Assembly: GCF_040183065.1 (NCBI RefSeq)
Contig: NC_091124.1
Coordinates: 69,573,001-69,637,000 of the forward strand
Source: Periplaneta americana
Taxonomy: Eukaryota; Arthropoda; Insecta; Blattodea; Blattidae
Length of the DNA: 64,000 nt
Reading direction: 5' to 3'
Within the stretch, counting starts at the first letter, position 1. Each line of letters starts with the position of its first letter. Under the pieces are notes generated by a model, which worked only from the letters and a program-made list of their open reading frames with translations, was not told the DNA's origin and made no database searches. This document shows, piece after piece, positions 22,087 to 34,880 of the stretch. A program made the translations under genes and the position numbers.

Positions 22087-23457
22087 CCAGGACGAATAGA
22101 AGGAATAGTGTATGCACTCCTATGTTCTCTCGCTGTCGGTGGCGGACCTGAGAACTAGTGGCGCTTCGATCGCTAAAGTCCATCGTTTGTCTGAGATCAG
22201 ACACCTCGAAAATACAATTTCTCGCGCGTTTAATGGTGAAAGTTGCTAGGGGTTGTTAGTATGCTTTGTTGTTTGGGTTTGTGTAGAAGTCTTCAATTTG
22301 TTGTGCTTTGACTTAACCAGTGACAAAAGAATATTGTGTGGTGGTTTACAAAATAATTGCAAAAATGTCGTACTGCTGCTCCGGGTTGTAGATCGGGATA
22401 CGGTAGAAATAGTGACAAAAGACATTATTACGTAACAAGGCAGTTAAGAAGTCTGTAGAAACTTGTATAAAAGAAAAAATTTGTTCTTTGTGAAGAAATA
22501 CATGGTCAAGGCTGGGAAAATGCTGTGCCCGAGTTGGTAAATACCACTCCTGCCGTGTTGATTGACAGATTTTTAGTGTATCATGTGGCAGGTTATGTCG
22601 TAAATCATTCCTCTAAGTTTATTGCGTGTACCCTCTGTGTCCATTCCCTTCGACAGAAAAGTAATGTGTCTAAACATTGTGCAGCTCTCACCCAAAATTA
22701 AGGACTACGGATCCGATAGGAACGTCAGTTTTTTAACCCATCCCTCCCAAGCTGTGTACGATGTACTTCTTCAAACAGAAATGAAAATTAAAGAAAAGAT
22801 TAGCTCAGCGAGTGCAATGTGGGGGTGATATCTTCTATGACTGTCTTGACACTATTGACGCTCTTACGATCCAGTCTTTGGGAACAGGTTGTTGCAGAGA
22901 ACACATCATGGATATTATTCCTAAATTGGTTTACCACTACTTAAAGTGCCGATTCTTCTTCAGGACAAAGGAAATCCGAAGGGAATTACAAGCTCGTAAA
23001 TCTGCCAAGTCATCTCGCAAATTCTGGAAGGTAGCAGACAACTAATCATTCATATGGTGAGTAATTTAATTAATTTATAAGCACGTAAAATATCTTTCAA
23101 CTCTGGTTTTATTTAACATTTTGTAGAGTTTTCTGTCCCTGAATTCGCAACTTGTTAAATACTGAACTTATCGCTTTCGTAGCGTTTCAGATCCCATTGT
23201 ATTTTCTGTTACGAACGTTCATAATAGTATTAACTGAGAGAAGGCTATTAATTATGAATAAGGAACTATGCAGGTATTCCTAAAGTTACGAATAGACGGG
23301 TTAAATGGTAGAAATTTGCTTTTAAAAAGGACTACATTTAGCGTAACAAGAACTGTGAACTTCCTCCAAGTCAGGAGCCTAGCGATAGAAGCACCGCGTT
23401 GCGGCAGACTCGTGTAAACTCGCTGAGTGCGTACACTATTCCTTCTATTCGTCCTGG
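22087..23457. repeat. 33-bp inverted repeat inside the P-like element
   Basis: CCAGGACGAATAGAAGGAAT and the following 13 bases (22087-22119) are repeated in reverse complement at 23425-23457 with one mismatch. The pair encloses the transposase relic. The left copy lies 49 bases inside the left terminus, but the right copy is 1.3 kb from the right terminus. They may be subterminal repeats displaced by later insertion, or the ends of a separate nested element. Confidence 0.8.
22340..23045 (+). pseudogene. THAP-domain / P-element transposase relic
   Basis: Near 22360-22430 a frame-shifted N-terminus reads MSYCC followed by APGCRSGYGR, the start of a THAP zinc-binding domain. At 22550-22660 DRFLVYHVAGYVVNHSS and IACTLC match the C-terminal AGYV...C-x2-C segment of P transposases. 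At 22812-23045 HIMDIIPKLVYHYLKC and FFRTKEIRREL look like the extreme C-terminus. The central GTPase-like and catalytic parts are absent, and at least two frameshifts occur, so it is not functional. Confidence 0.65.
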
Positions 23458-24344
23458 TCGAACCCCTCCCACTGCTAGCTAGCAGACTACTCATTCCTAT
23501 ATCTGTTTCTGTCCAAATCGTGACCACTCTGTCACAACAAGTCTGCGAGTATCAGTGGTGGAATCATGTCCTATAGCAAAGTAAAAAGATACATTTACAA
23601 AGACGAATGGGAATATAAGTACGTTTCTGTTCCTCAAAATAACAAAGCATTGTTTTTGTTGTGCAACAAGGAGGTATTCTGCTCCTTGTTTAGCGTGTTC
23701 CGGCATTTTAAATCCCTCCATGAACAGAATTATAGCGAGAAGAATTTCACAGATAAATATTTCAATTTGTATTTATATCGTGGTGACATTGTTACAACAG
23801 TAATCCTGCCTGATATTACAGTATCGTGACGTTTTGTGTAGTCGTTTTACAGATTAAACGCTAATTTATGTCTTTTTTAAGTAGGCCATCCCGCAATAAG
23901 AAATTGAAAGAATTAAAACATTCATTAAAAACCAAAGGTGAGCCAGCTTCAGTTTGTTAACAACAAACAAACTTCGTGTTAGTTATATTCTCTCAAAACA
24001 TATAGCAGAGAAATTTAGGTGTTCTTGGAAGGGAGTAACAACTTCAGCCCAAGGTTTTACAACATGATAATAGCTAAATTCCTAAACATACAATTTGCTA
24101 ATGCTCCTTATTTTTTAAAAAATCAATTAAAACATTGCTGTTAACAGAGAAAATTTAAAGTTCAATTATTGTGATATCTGTGTTTCTGCTTCTTCTTCTT
24201 TTTTACATTTTACTCTGTTATTCAATGAAATGTCTTAAGATTATGTGGAATGCTCCATGAGCACAAATATGTAACTTAGTCTTTCTGGGGCTGCTAGAGT
24301 GTTTTTATATAAAAAAATCAATATGTATCTTTGTTCTGGCAATA

Positions 24345-24348
<4 letters not shown>

Positions 24349-24424
<76 letters not shown>
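24349..24424. repeat. (TTA)n microsatellite
   Basis: About 25 uninterrupted TTA units. The poly-Asn frame on the minus strand is an artefact of this repeat. Confidence 0.95.
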
Positions 24425-24427
<3 letters not shown>

Positions 24428-24773
24428 TGCTGTTTACTTTGTTCATTACTCATTCAATCTGTTTACCGAATGAAGTAACAAAATTATTATTTTCGTTCTA
24501 TTTATGTAAATACATTTTAATTACTAAAATGTAAATGCTTGTTTCGTTCTATTAACATTTATCAGCACCCTATTAGTTTAGGTCAGGAGTATAACAACAC
24601 AACTATTACATCGCGTTTCTACTGGGTTACACCACTGCACAGCTTTGGACTCGCCTTATAAACAATCAAACCCAGAAACGACGAAATACACCTTACCTTG
24701 CTGTTTTAGATGTGGAGTGAGTAAGTTGCTGATTATGTTCGTTCCACCTATTTTCCCCATCGCTGGTATAAAC

Positions 24774-25935
24774 ATACTGGTTTTGTAGCACTAATTAAAA
24801 AAATTGCTATTTATTTACATTCAAATTGCAATGAGGAAAGACAAATCAGCATATTACTTATTTGATGGAAACCTGAGAAAGTGATGAAATTCATATTGTT
24901 TACTACTACACACTTTGTTGCATACAATGGTGTCATTCAACTGGTTTGCACTGGTTCACTCGAGCCACTTGTTAAATTTGTTGCAGTTTGTAGAACTGAT
25001 TGTTAAATTTGTTAAGTTAAAATATTAGAAGAACATAATTTAATACGAAATTCTCCAGCTTTTTAATACTGAAGTAAACATAATGCAAAAATAAACGACT
25101 ATGCTGCTCGAAGCAATCATATTAAATTTATTATTAAAGCTGATAACAAAGGAAAGTAAAAGAGAGGAATAAGTAACGACAAATAATTGATAAATCAAAC
25201 GAAAAATATATAGAATCAACTGTTCATATCTTCAATACAATGTGTAGTTTGACTCAGCATAACTGCTTTATGTTAGATATAAGTAATGAAATTTAACTAC
25301 AAAAGAAGAATGGCCTTAATATCAGAATTTCGTTACATTCTTGTCAAACCACAATGACTATCGCAGCACATACCCCCCTAAGAAATATTTCTTCGAAAAT
25401 AACTGAAATAATAGAACAGGCAAAGCTTTACACCATTATTAACAAAGCAAGTATAGTTTAGGAAAAAAAGGTTTTTTAGTTATATTTCTTAGATGCAATA
25501 TTAATAGTTCTGAGGAAGCAGTAAAATGTGTTTACTGATTTGCAAGAACTTAATTGGACAAATGAAAAAACCCTATTCAAGACTTTGTTATCACTTTGAA
25601 TGAACATGCTTCACTGATTGTCATCTGAAACAAAATTTAATAGCTTTCTGTTTAGATGGTGTGAGCTGTAAATCTGGAGTTCTACTACACTTCGCTTACT
25701 TTTTCCTGGGTTAATTATTTGGCAATATTTGAGTCACAGCATTCAATTGGCATTGCTTTATCCTAGAAATCAGTTTTGTTACCCATTTCGAGTCATTCAT
25801 TGACGAATATATTGCTTTTATCATACATACAACAACCACAAATAGAATTAAACAATGCTGTCTAAGATTTAGAAATATTATTACGGTATTAATTTAAAAT
25901 AAGACTGTAACAGACCACTCGGCCTAATACTTGTC
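24774..25935. other. Gene-free AT-rich intron sequence
   Basis: No coding signal, tRNA-like box pair or terminal repeat seen. Confidence 0.5.
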
Positions 25936-26004
25936 ATGATGATGATGATGATGATGAAGAGGAGGAGGAGGAGGACTACGACGACGACGAGGATGATTAT
26001 GATA

Positions 26005-26037
<33 letters not shown>

Positions 26038-26195
26038 AATTTAATGCCCAGACACTTGGATAGAAACCATTCGTCTGTGTACTTCCCAATATAGTTCCCT
26101 AAAGTTCTATAAATAAAATTTTTCACAGCACTGTACTGTATAACATGGTCCCAATTCAAAATACTTTCACTACCTTGACATAACATACACTGGAG
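25936..26195 (-). mobile_element. Short LINE 3' fragment with (GAT)n/(GAC)n tail
   Basis: 25936-26038 is a compound GAT/GAG/GAC microsatellite. Next to it the minus strand reads CLQCMLCQGSE...NWDHVIQ...EWFLSKCLG. This resembles the C-x2-C...H region at the C-terminus of RNase H-type non-LTR elements, running directly into the repeat as a 3' tail. No target duplication was confirmed. Confidence 0.4.
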
Positions 26196-26594
26196 ACAGA
26201 AGGATGAAGAGGCGATGGAAATGTTTCGCAAGAAGGAATGCTGCTACTGATTCTTTTCTTGGTTGGAATGGAACGGTTTCTTTGCCAGAAACTAATACTT
26301 CCTATTTCTTGTTTCTGCTAAGACTTATGTGATCTTGATGTACATCGTGTTCTGCTTAGAGGGATCGAGAAATAAGTGATAATTTCAAGTATAAAAATGG
26401 TTTATAACATAACTTTTTACGTAACTTGATGTAAGACACTCCGAGTTTCGGAAAATGATCAATGCAACTCAATGTGTGCACCTCGAGTTACTCGAAGCTG
26501 CCCATTCTTGTCTCCACACATGCTAGCTTCAGTAAATCAGTTATGCGCCAATGGGAGAACCAATTCAGAGAGGAGAGAGAAGTATTTGAAGAGG

Positions 26595-27119
26595 AAATAA
26601 AATGCTCTCTCAACTAATAACACTCAATAAAAGAATTGTATTCCAATGGATACCATCCCATTGTGGAATTCTGGGAAACGAGAATGTGGATGCTTTAGCA
26701 AAGAAGGGCAGCACTGCTACTTACAGACCTGTTACTAAATCTATGTATTCCTCTGTGAAAAGATTGATTAAATCTACATACTTAGACTTCAACAAACAAA
26801 ATTTGATAACTCAATCCCAAGGGAAAAAATGGAACTCTCTGCATCATAATCCACAGTTGATTCCCGATTTACCACGCAAATCGTCTGTAGCTGCATTTAG
26901 ATTGGCAACAGGCCATGACTGTTTGGCCAAGCATCTGCATAGAATTGGAATATATCAGTCCGCTAACTGTCCATTGTGCAACTCAAATCAAGAAATGGAT
27001 TCAGAACATTTCAAAATCTGTGCGTCAGTGGCTAACCATGACAATATCTTTGAAAAATATTGGAGTGCAAGAGGTCAAATGACTTTATTGTCAAATGCCT
27101 GGCATTAGAAAACAACAAC
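26595..27119 (+). mobile_element. 5'-truncated RNase H-type LINE with 14-bp target duplication
   Basis: The single frame 26602-27108 begins inside an RNase H domain (FQWIPSHCGILGNENVDALAKK, with the conserved SHCGI-x-GNE-x-x-D). It continues through the DLPRKSSVAAFRLATGHDC block to a C-terminal finger, CPLCNSNQEMDSEHFKIC. The stop TAG is followed at once by AAAACAACAACA. AGTATTTGAAGAGG (26581-26594) and AGTATTTGCAGAGG (27120-27133) are the target duplication (13 of 14). This is the longest copy of the family here. Confidence 0.9.
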
Positions 27120-27457
27120 AGTATTTGCAGAGGGAAGATATAGAACATTTTAAACAATGAAAATCCAGGTCCAAAGCTGTGACCGCACTGAATACAACTA
27201 TTCTAACACCCCTCCAAACTGAAAATATTTTGACAGTAGACTCAACCTGATATGACAAGAAGGTTGTTAATTGGTTCTTGAATTCCAATGGGTGGAAGAA
27301 AGAGAAAGTGTATTTGTAACTGACTTTCTTTTGTAAAATAATCACAGGATATCAATTATTATTTTTAATGCTATTTAAAATGTAATTAAATGCCATTTCA
27401 GTTTTTCTCACTTTTTTTCCTTCAGCCCCCCATAAAATCGTATAAATGAAGTTTTCC

Positions 27458-28085
27458 TGTATAATGTCATCAATATAGGAGCACACTCATACAGTATATG
27501 ACTTGAGTGGCCGAGAACCAACAATTCTGTACTGTTAGACCAGCAGTCATCAGAACACAGGACTCTCGGGTTAACGTCTCTTACAGCACCAGTGTGCATT
27601 CGTGGCTGCTGGTGGGTATGCTTCCTCCTGCATGACGGTGCATGTTGCCATGCACTGCTTACCCATAACCCATTTCAGTGTGTGTTGACGACCCTGTGTT
27701 AGACAATTAGATCTATATGATGATATTATTAATTCTTAATAACAGAATTCTCTGTTATGGTTATTTTTTATTATTAATGGAGAAGAACTTGCTCCAACAC
27801 TGAGGATCAAACCCAGGACCAGTGCTGTGGATGAAACCCTGGCATAGTTCAGTGGTAGAGCACTTAGTACGTAGAACTGAAGGTCTTGGGTTCTATCCCC
27901 AGTGCTGGAGCAAATTTTTTCTCCATTAATAATAAAAAATAACCATAACAGAGAATCATGTAGAACTTAAAAATTAATATCACCATAAAGATCCAATTGT
28001 CTAACAGTATATAACTGTTGGTTTCTGACAACCCAATACTCATATGAGTGTGCTCCTACGAGTATAGGATGATATAACATAATGT
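27458..28085. repeat. Large inverted repeat centred on a tRNA-like module
   Basis: 27458-27540 (with GGAGCACACTCATA and ACTGTTAGAC) pairs with 28003-28085. 27705-27815 (with CTGTTATGGTTATTTTTTAT) pairs with 27897-28010. The tRNA-like sequence lies in the loop. In the left arm an extra segment of about 157 bases (27541-27697) is inserted between two copies of a TGTTAGAC-like motif. The arms are roughly 80 percent alike. It looks like a SINE-type unit duplicated head to head. Confidence 0.75.
27838..27908 (+). ncRNA. tRNA-like module (pseudo-tRNA)
   Basis: GGCATAGTTCAGTGGTAGAGC gives a D-arm and A-box; GGGTTCTATCCC gives a T-arm and B-box (C of TTC kept, G lost). The anticodon arm ACTTAG...ACTGAAG is imperfect. 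It is more likely a SINE head than a working tRNA. Confidence 0.5.
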
Positions 28086-28154
28086 CGAAACACAGAATAG
28101 GCCAAAAAAGGAAAAACCAAGGAAAGGAGTTCGATCTGGCAATGCGCATGGATC

Positions 28155-28232
28155 CCCAGCATAGCTCAGTGGTAGAGCACTCAGTACGTAGAACTGAAGG
28201 TCCTCGGTTCGATTCCAGGACCTACTTTTTTA
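28155..28232 (+). ncRNA. Second tRNA-like module
   Basis: AGCATAGCTCAGTGGTAGAGC and GGTTCGATTCC are spaced as A- and B-boxes, with an anticodon-arm region ACTCAGTACGTAGAACTGAAG matching the module at 27838. The acceptor stem is poor. It belongs to the same SINE-like family and lies outside the inverted repeat. Confidence 0.5.
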
Positions 28233-28399
28233 ATAAGGCATCCAAATCTTCTACCACTAGATTGCAGTATTATCAATGTTCACACAATTACTGCACACGC
28301 TAAACAAAGAAACAGTCATCTACAGGGAAAGGATTTATATGTAAATACATATTTACTTATAAAGCTAATATAATTTATATTTTGCATTATCTTTATGTT

Positions 28400-30525
<2,126 letters not shown>

Positions 30526-30673
30526 AGATCGCCAAAAGTGAAGCCAGAAGTCGCCATTTTTAAAAAAGACAACTGTATTCACTCCAAAGACTTTTGTTAC
30601 ATGCTATATAAATATGCCTTTTTCAGGTGCATAAATATCTATTACGTGAATAATATGTACTTTCTTGCCTGCT

Positions 30674-30904
30674 GGAGCTGTATTTAGATTGGCAACAGGC
30701 CATGACTGTTTGGCCAAGCACCTGCATAGAATTGGAATATATCAGTCCCCTAACTGCCCATTGTGCAACTCAAACCAAGAAATGGATTCGAAACACCTCA
30801 AAATCTGTGCTTCAGTGGCTGACCATGACAATATCTTTGAAAAATATTGGAATGCAAGAGGTCAAATGACTTTATTGTCAAATGCTTGGCATTAGGAAAT
30901 AACA
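30674..30904 (+). mobile_element. 5'-truncated RNase H-type LINE, 15-bp target duplication
   Basis: ACTTTCTTGCCTGCT occurs exactly at 30659-30673 and 30905-30919. The insert codes from AVFRLATGHDC to LLSNAWH, stop, and ends in an AATAACA-type tail. It starts about 80 codons before the stop. Same family as 26595-27119. Confidence 0.92.
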
Positions 30905-31259
30905 ACTTTCTTGCCTGCTTGACAAATGGCAGAAGAATTAATTCACGACTTCAACCCCTTTTCGAGACAGCCAGTTAAGTGATTTAGGTGGATTTGGGAA
31001 CAGTACTTGCAAGATGGTGGCATCTCTGTACAAGTGTACCAATTATGTCTTTAAATAAACTATAAAATATTTTCCAATTAACTGCAAATTCGGTTATCCA
31101 GCACTGGCTCTTTTATCCCATAGTTGCCAGATATAAGGAATTCTACTGTAATACGAAAAGGAGATGTGCCCCAGAAATAGTAATTTTTAAATCATGGCTC
31201 ATTTTTGTTAATACCACCCAATAGCTAAGATGACTATACGTGGTAGTGATATATATATT

Positions 31260-31640
31260 TTGTGCTGTTAGGCTAAGGAACTGTTGATGGGGAACTTCAT
31301 CTTCCAACAGGATGGAGCACGGCTCCACTGACAGTGAGGTGTTAGAAATTAGAAATTATCTCGACTAAACACTTCCACAGCACTGAATTGATCATGCAAT
31401 AGACAGCAGCAGCGCCTTGCACGGTAGTCACCAAGGAGCCCTCATCTCACACTGTGCGACTTTTTTCTTTGGGGACTTGTGAAAGACAAGGCTTACGTCC
31501 TCTAATGATTTAGGAGAGTTGAAACAATGCATCACGAGAGCTGTGACAAGTTTCGATGCAGGTATGTTATACTAGGTTTGGGATAAACTAGACTATTGTC
31601 TTAATGTGTGCCATGTGATACAGGAAGCACATATTGAACA
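31260..31640 (+). pseudogene. Tc1/mariner transposase relic (C-terminal half)
   Basis: The plus strand reads FQQDGARLH (second catalytic Asp block), then HLTLCDFFLWGLVKDKAYV (third block) and a broken C-terminus to about 31640, with several stops. A CAGTAGAATTCC-like terminus at about 31134-31149 on the minus strand may belong to a separate pogo-like element. Ends are not resolved. Confidence 0.7.
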
Positions 31641-31767
31641 TCTGTGAGTTCCCAAAGTAAACTTATAAAACAGTGTAAACCGATTCTTAATAACATTAAT
31701 AGTTTTGGATTTATAGAACATTAAAAGTGTCTATTTCTTCTGTAGTAACCCTGTATATATATAAGAG

Positions 31768-32052
31768 CTTCTGGCTATAGTCCATGAGGTCCCGGGTTCG
31801 ATTCCCGGTTAGAGCACAGGAATTTTTCCTTAAAGGGGATTATTTCTGTGTTCGTCCATGGTCTGGAATTTAGGTTAAGTTTAGATTTAAGACCTCTCCT
31901 GGCACCACATTATCATAATCATCCTATCACATCATCGGGGTAATGTAACTCCGCCTTCCAGGCACCCCAACCTCAGAAGTGTGTTACAATTAAGCCACAG
32001 CCAAGAGAGAAGACCAGAAATATCGAAAAGACAACCTGGTGGCATTGGATAA

Positions 32053-32083
<31 letters not shown>

Positions 32084-32087
32084 TTTT
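31768..32087 (+). mobile_element. tRNA-derived SINE with A and (TA)n tail
   Basis: GGGTTCGATTCCC (B-box) lies at about 31793 and the A-box region is weak. The body (AATTTTTCCTTAAAGG, GGCACCACATTATC, CCACAGCCAAGAGAGAAG) runs into a poly-A and (TA)n tail at 32048-32087. It is a different family from the SINEs at 15440 and 48240. Confidence 0.65.
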
Positions 32088-32259
32088 CCTCCTGTTGAGT
32101 CGAAAAGAGATGCACTTGTATTTTAATTGAAAAAGGAGACAAACAGATGGAGCAAGATGTTGAAATTTATAATTTTATTAAAATATTACGAAAATGTGTA
32201 CTTCTATCGAAATCTCCTATGTGATTTCTTATGCAGTGTCAGAATATCTCCCTTATTAT

Positions 32260-32610
32260 TTGTAAAAGTAAATCCATGGCGCTACAGCCCTGAAGGGCCA
32301 AGTCCGACCAGCTGGCTGCTGGCCTCACGTTCACATGCCGAAGCAGAGGTGGACGATCATCCAACCAGAATGGAGGTATCGTGTGGTTAGCATGATGATC
32401 CCCCAGCCGTTATAGCTGGTTTGCTGAACCGGATTTTCGCTACGTAGCGTAGCTCCCCAAGTGCATCATGATGCTGGGTGGGCACTGGTCCCGTACACTG
32501 GCCGAAATTTCATGAGAAAATTTCTTCCCCCATGAGGACTCGAACCAGCGCGCATTCCGTAATGCGCGTCCTAGGCAGGATGCCTTAGACCGCGATGCCA
32601 CGTGCGGGAC
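32260..32610 (-). mobile_element. tRNA-derived SINE, second copy of the 15440 family
   Basis: The minus-strand copy carries head CGTGGCATCGCGGTCTAAGG and B-box GGTTCGAGTCC. The body matches 15440-15782 end to end. CCCTTATTAT at 32250-32259 is repeated at 32611-32620 as target duplication. Confidence 0.88.
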
Positions 32611-32620
32611 CCCTTATTAT

Positions 32621-33169
32621 GCAAGTTGTAAATTAAATAGATTTATAATGCTGTTCATCTCCACTTCAAAGTCTGAACAAAGTGTGCAATACCTTACAAC
32701 ATACTGATGAATCAGGCTGAGCTATGTTTGGAAGCCGCAGTACCTTGCCGTGTTTGGGGTCGTCGTGATTGATTCCTCTGCCTGGTATAATGATCCTCCT
32801 CAATTGCCTGTCCACTATCAAACTCACTCCAGCACTGCTGTGTTATGGAACCACTGTAAACACACACATGCTTGTTTACTAAAGCAGCTCATTTGCTTCA
32901 ATGTGTCTGACACTCCATATTCACTATTTTAACACACTGAAACACACACAGCACTGAGAAATGCAGGAGACAGGGAGGTAGAGCTCCTATGTCGATAAAT
33001 CACAAAAAGGTTATGTGATCAGCATCTTTCATCCAGAGTCTGTAGGGAACTGGCCAACAAGAACATGGGAGACATTGAAGGATGGATGCGTCCTACCACT
33101 AGATGTTATAATAGTACATAATTTTCATACGAGCATCTTAATTATCATTATAGGCAAGTTTCATACGAC
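32621..33169. other. Gene-free stretch, nothing recognised
   Basis: No coding or terminal-repeat signal found. Confidence 0.4.
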
Positions 33170-33692
33170 TTTTTATGCTCGACCATATTTCTAACTTGAA
33201 ATTATTCATAAGTATTCATATTATTCTTATCTGACTGGGGAGCGGAAGTGACCTTGTGCAATATCTCGTAAATTGTGAGATGTGCACAGACGCGAAAGTA
33301 TTGATTTTTTCCGAGGAACAAATGTCATTGACCTTGATATAATCTAAAGAGTAAACTAAATATTAATATCGATATAACATTGAAATTAAATTAGACATTG
33401 AAAAACGAGATGACAAATTGAATTTATTTCAATATTATTTACAATTAACGCTAATTATTATAGTAACAGAACATAACCTTCTGCGACAGTATTGGATTTC
33501 CAGCCTCCGTGACGTTTCGCTAGTTGTCTTTCGATTGCATTTCCGAGAATAATCGATACTTGTGCTTTCATATTGCTTTCTGATTGGTGGAAAACCTGAA
33601 CTTTAATGAAAAGGTGTACTTTTAATGAGGTCCATTAAAGGGCTGCTACAAGGTGTATAATTACTACATTTCGGCATGGTCGAGCATAAAAA
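33170..33692. mobile_element. MITE with 17-bp perfect inverted termini
   Basis: TTTTTATGCTCGACCAT (33170-33186) is exactly complemented at 33676-33692. The interior of about 490 bases is noncoding. The target duplication and superfamily were not settled. Confidence 0.6.
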
Positions 33693-33869
33693 TATTAGTA
33701 AATATTTTAAATGTTTGTGTTCCATTCTGGGGCATAACACTAAACGTGATTCTTTTCAAATGAAGTTATACATATTCATAACATAATAATGCGATCCAAT
33801 CTATCATTTCCCTGGAAAATACAGCCATAGAAACCGCAAAGTGCAAAAAAATAAAAGAGCCTTCGGATG

Positions 33870-34270
33870 CTAATGAAACAATTACATTACAATGGATATT
33901 AGGACACACTGTCAGGTCTTTGCCAATGAGCAAGCAGACATCCTAGCTAAGAAATATTTCAAATGCAGATAGAAGACACTTCATATACCACTGTCAAATG
34001 AGACATACAGAACATTTTCAAAAACTATCATATTAAACAACTCAAAGCCAGAACATTGCACAGTGGAAAACCTTAATTCTAGATCTACCAGAATGGCTCA
34101 AAAGGACTGCAGTGGTGCTCTTCCGACTACAAACAGGACATGAGTGCCTAACAAAACACCTTTTTCGAATTGGAATCATAGAAACACCTTATTGCTCCCT
34201 GTGTAAACAGTAAGAAGAAATGGACTGACAGTACCTTAAAATTTGCCCAGCTTTAATTGGTGTCACTGGG
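33870..34270 (+). pseudogene. Old degenerate copy of an RNase H-type LINE 3' end
   Basis: Reading-frame pieces LGHTVRS/FANEQADILAKK, then VVLFRLQTGHECLTKHLFRIGI and YCSLCKQ, align in order with the family at 26595-27119 but are strongly diverged, with stops. This is an older member or a sister family. Confidence 0.6.
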
Positions 34271-34754
34271 GGGGAAATGATATTGAGAAGCAAGAAACAA
34301 GATGGAATATTAATCCAAGCCTCCTTTCTGTACTCGTTATTTCTTATTTACTGTGTTTGACTGAAGTTTTGTGGTTAAAGATCTCATATCGATGTACCAG
34401 CCATTTGATATAAATAAATAACATAATAATTACAAATACTATGCTGATATAATTTGTGATGTTTGCATTGGCACATCACTGTGCCAGCATTTCTTAAATT
34501 GCCAAGCATACTGTTTACAGAACCTTCATTCCAAGAGCTGACTGGAGGAATTATGTATGTTTAATTTTCAATAGTCTTCTTCTGCTTTTAATATGAATCT
34601 CAACCCAGCATTCTTCAATATAGGTTTTGCGATCATTTTATGTCTCATAATTAAATGCCTTTACGCAAGTATTCCTCGCAAAATGATTTTTCTGCTTCTT
34701 AATTTGTGAATCAGGTTAAATTATTATTGGCGAATTACATGAAATCCATAGACA

Positions 34755-34880
34755 AGAATGATTGTCGTCAGGGAGACAGTCTCACTTGCCTTTTCATTCC
34801 CTGGTGACGAAAAACAGCATATCGAAGGTGCTGAACAGCAACCTCTTATGTCTGAAAAATTTAATTTTAAGGAAGAGTGA
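34755..34880 (+). other. Possible short plus-strand coding exon, unrecognised
   Basis: After GTCGTCAG a plus-strand frame reads ETVSLAFSFPGDEKQHIEGA, then EQQPLMSEKFNFKEE and TGA. The composition is acidic and protein-like. The acceptor context is weak and no partner exon or poly-A signal is evident, so this may be chance or a relic. Confidence 0.2.

Larger units (their letters stand above)
22038..24765 (+). mobile_element. P-element-like DNA transposon
   Basis: Termini are CAGGGATGGGGAAAA (left) and CAGCGATGGGGAAAA (right, reverse complement), 14 of 15 identical. The 8-bp flanks GCATAAAC (22030-22037) and GTATAAAC (24766-24773) differ at one base. P elements make 8-bp duplications and begin with CA. 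A THAP/P transposase relic lies inside. A (TTA)n microsatellite occupies 24349-24424. The length of 2.7 kb is near that of autonomous P elements, but the coding part is short and broken. Confidence 0.75.

Noticed and set aside
24241-24453. Poly-asparagine frame
   Set aside because: Product of the (TTA)n microsatellite.
25881-26231. Membrane-like Ile/Val-rich reverse frame
   Set aside because: The hydrophobic part is the (GAT)n repeat read in reverse; only the adjoining short piece resembles a LINE end.
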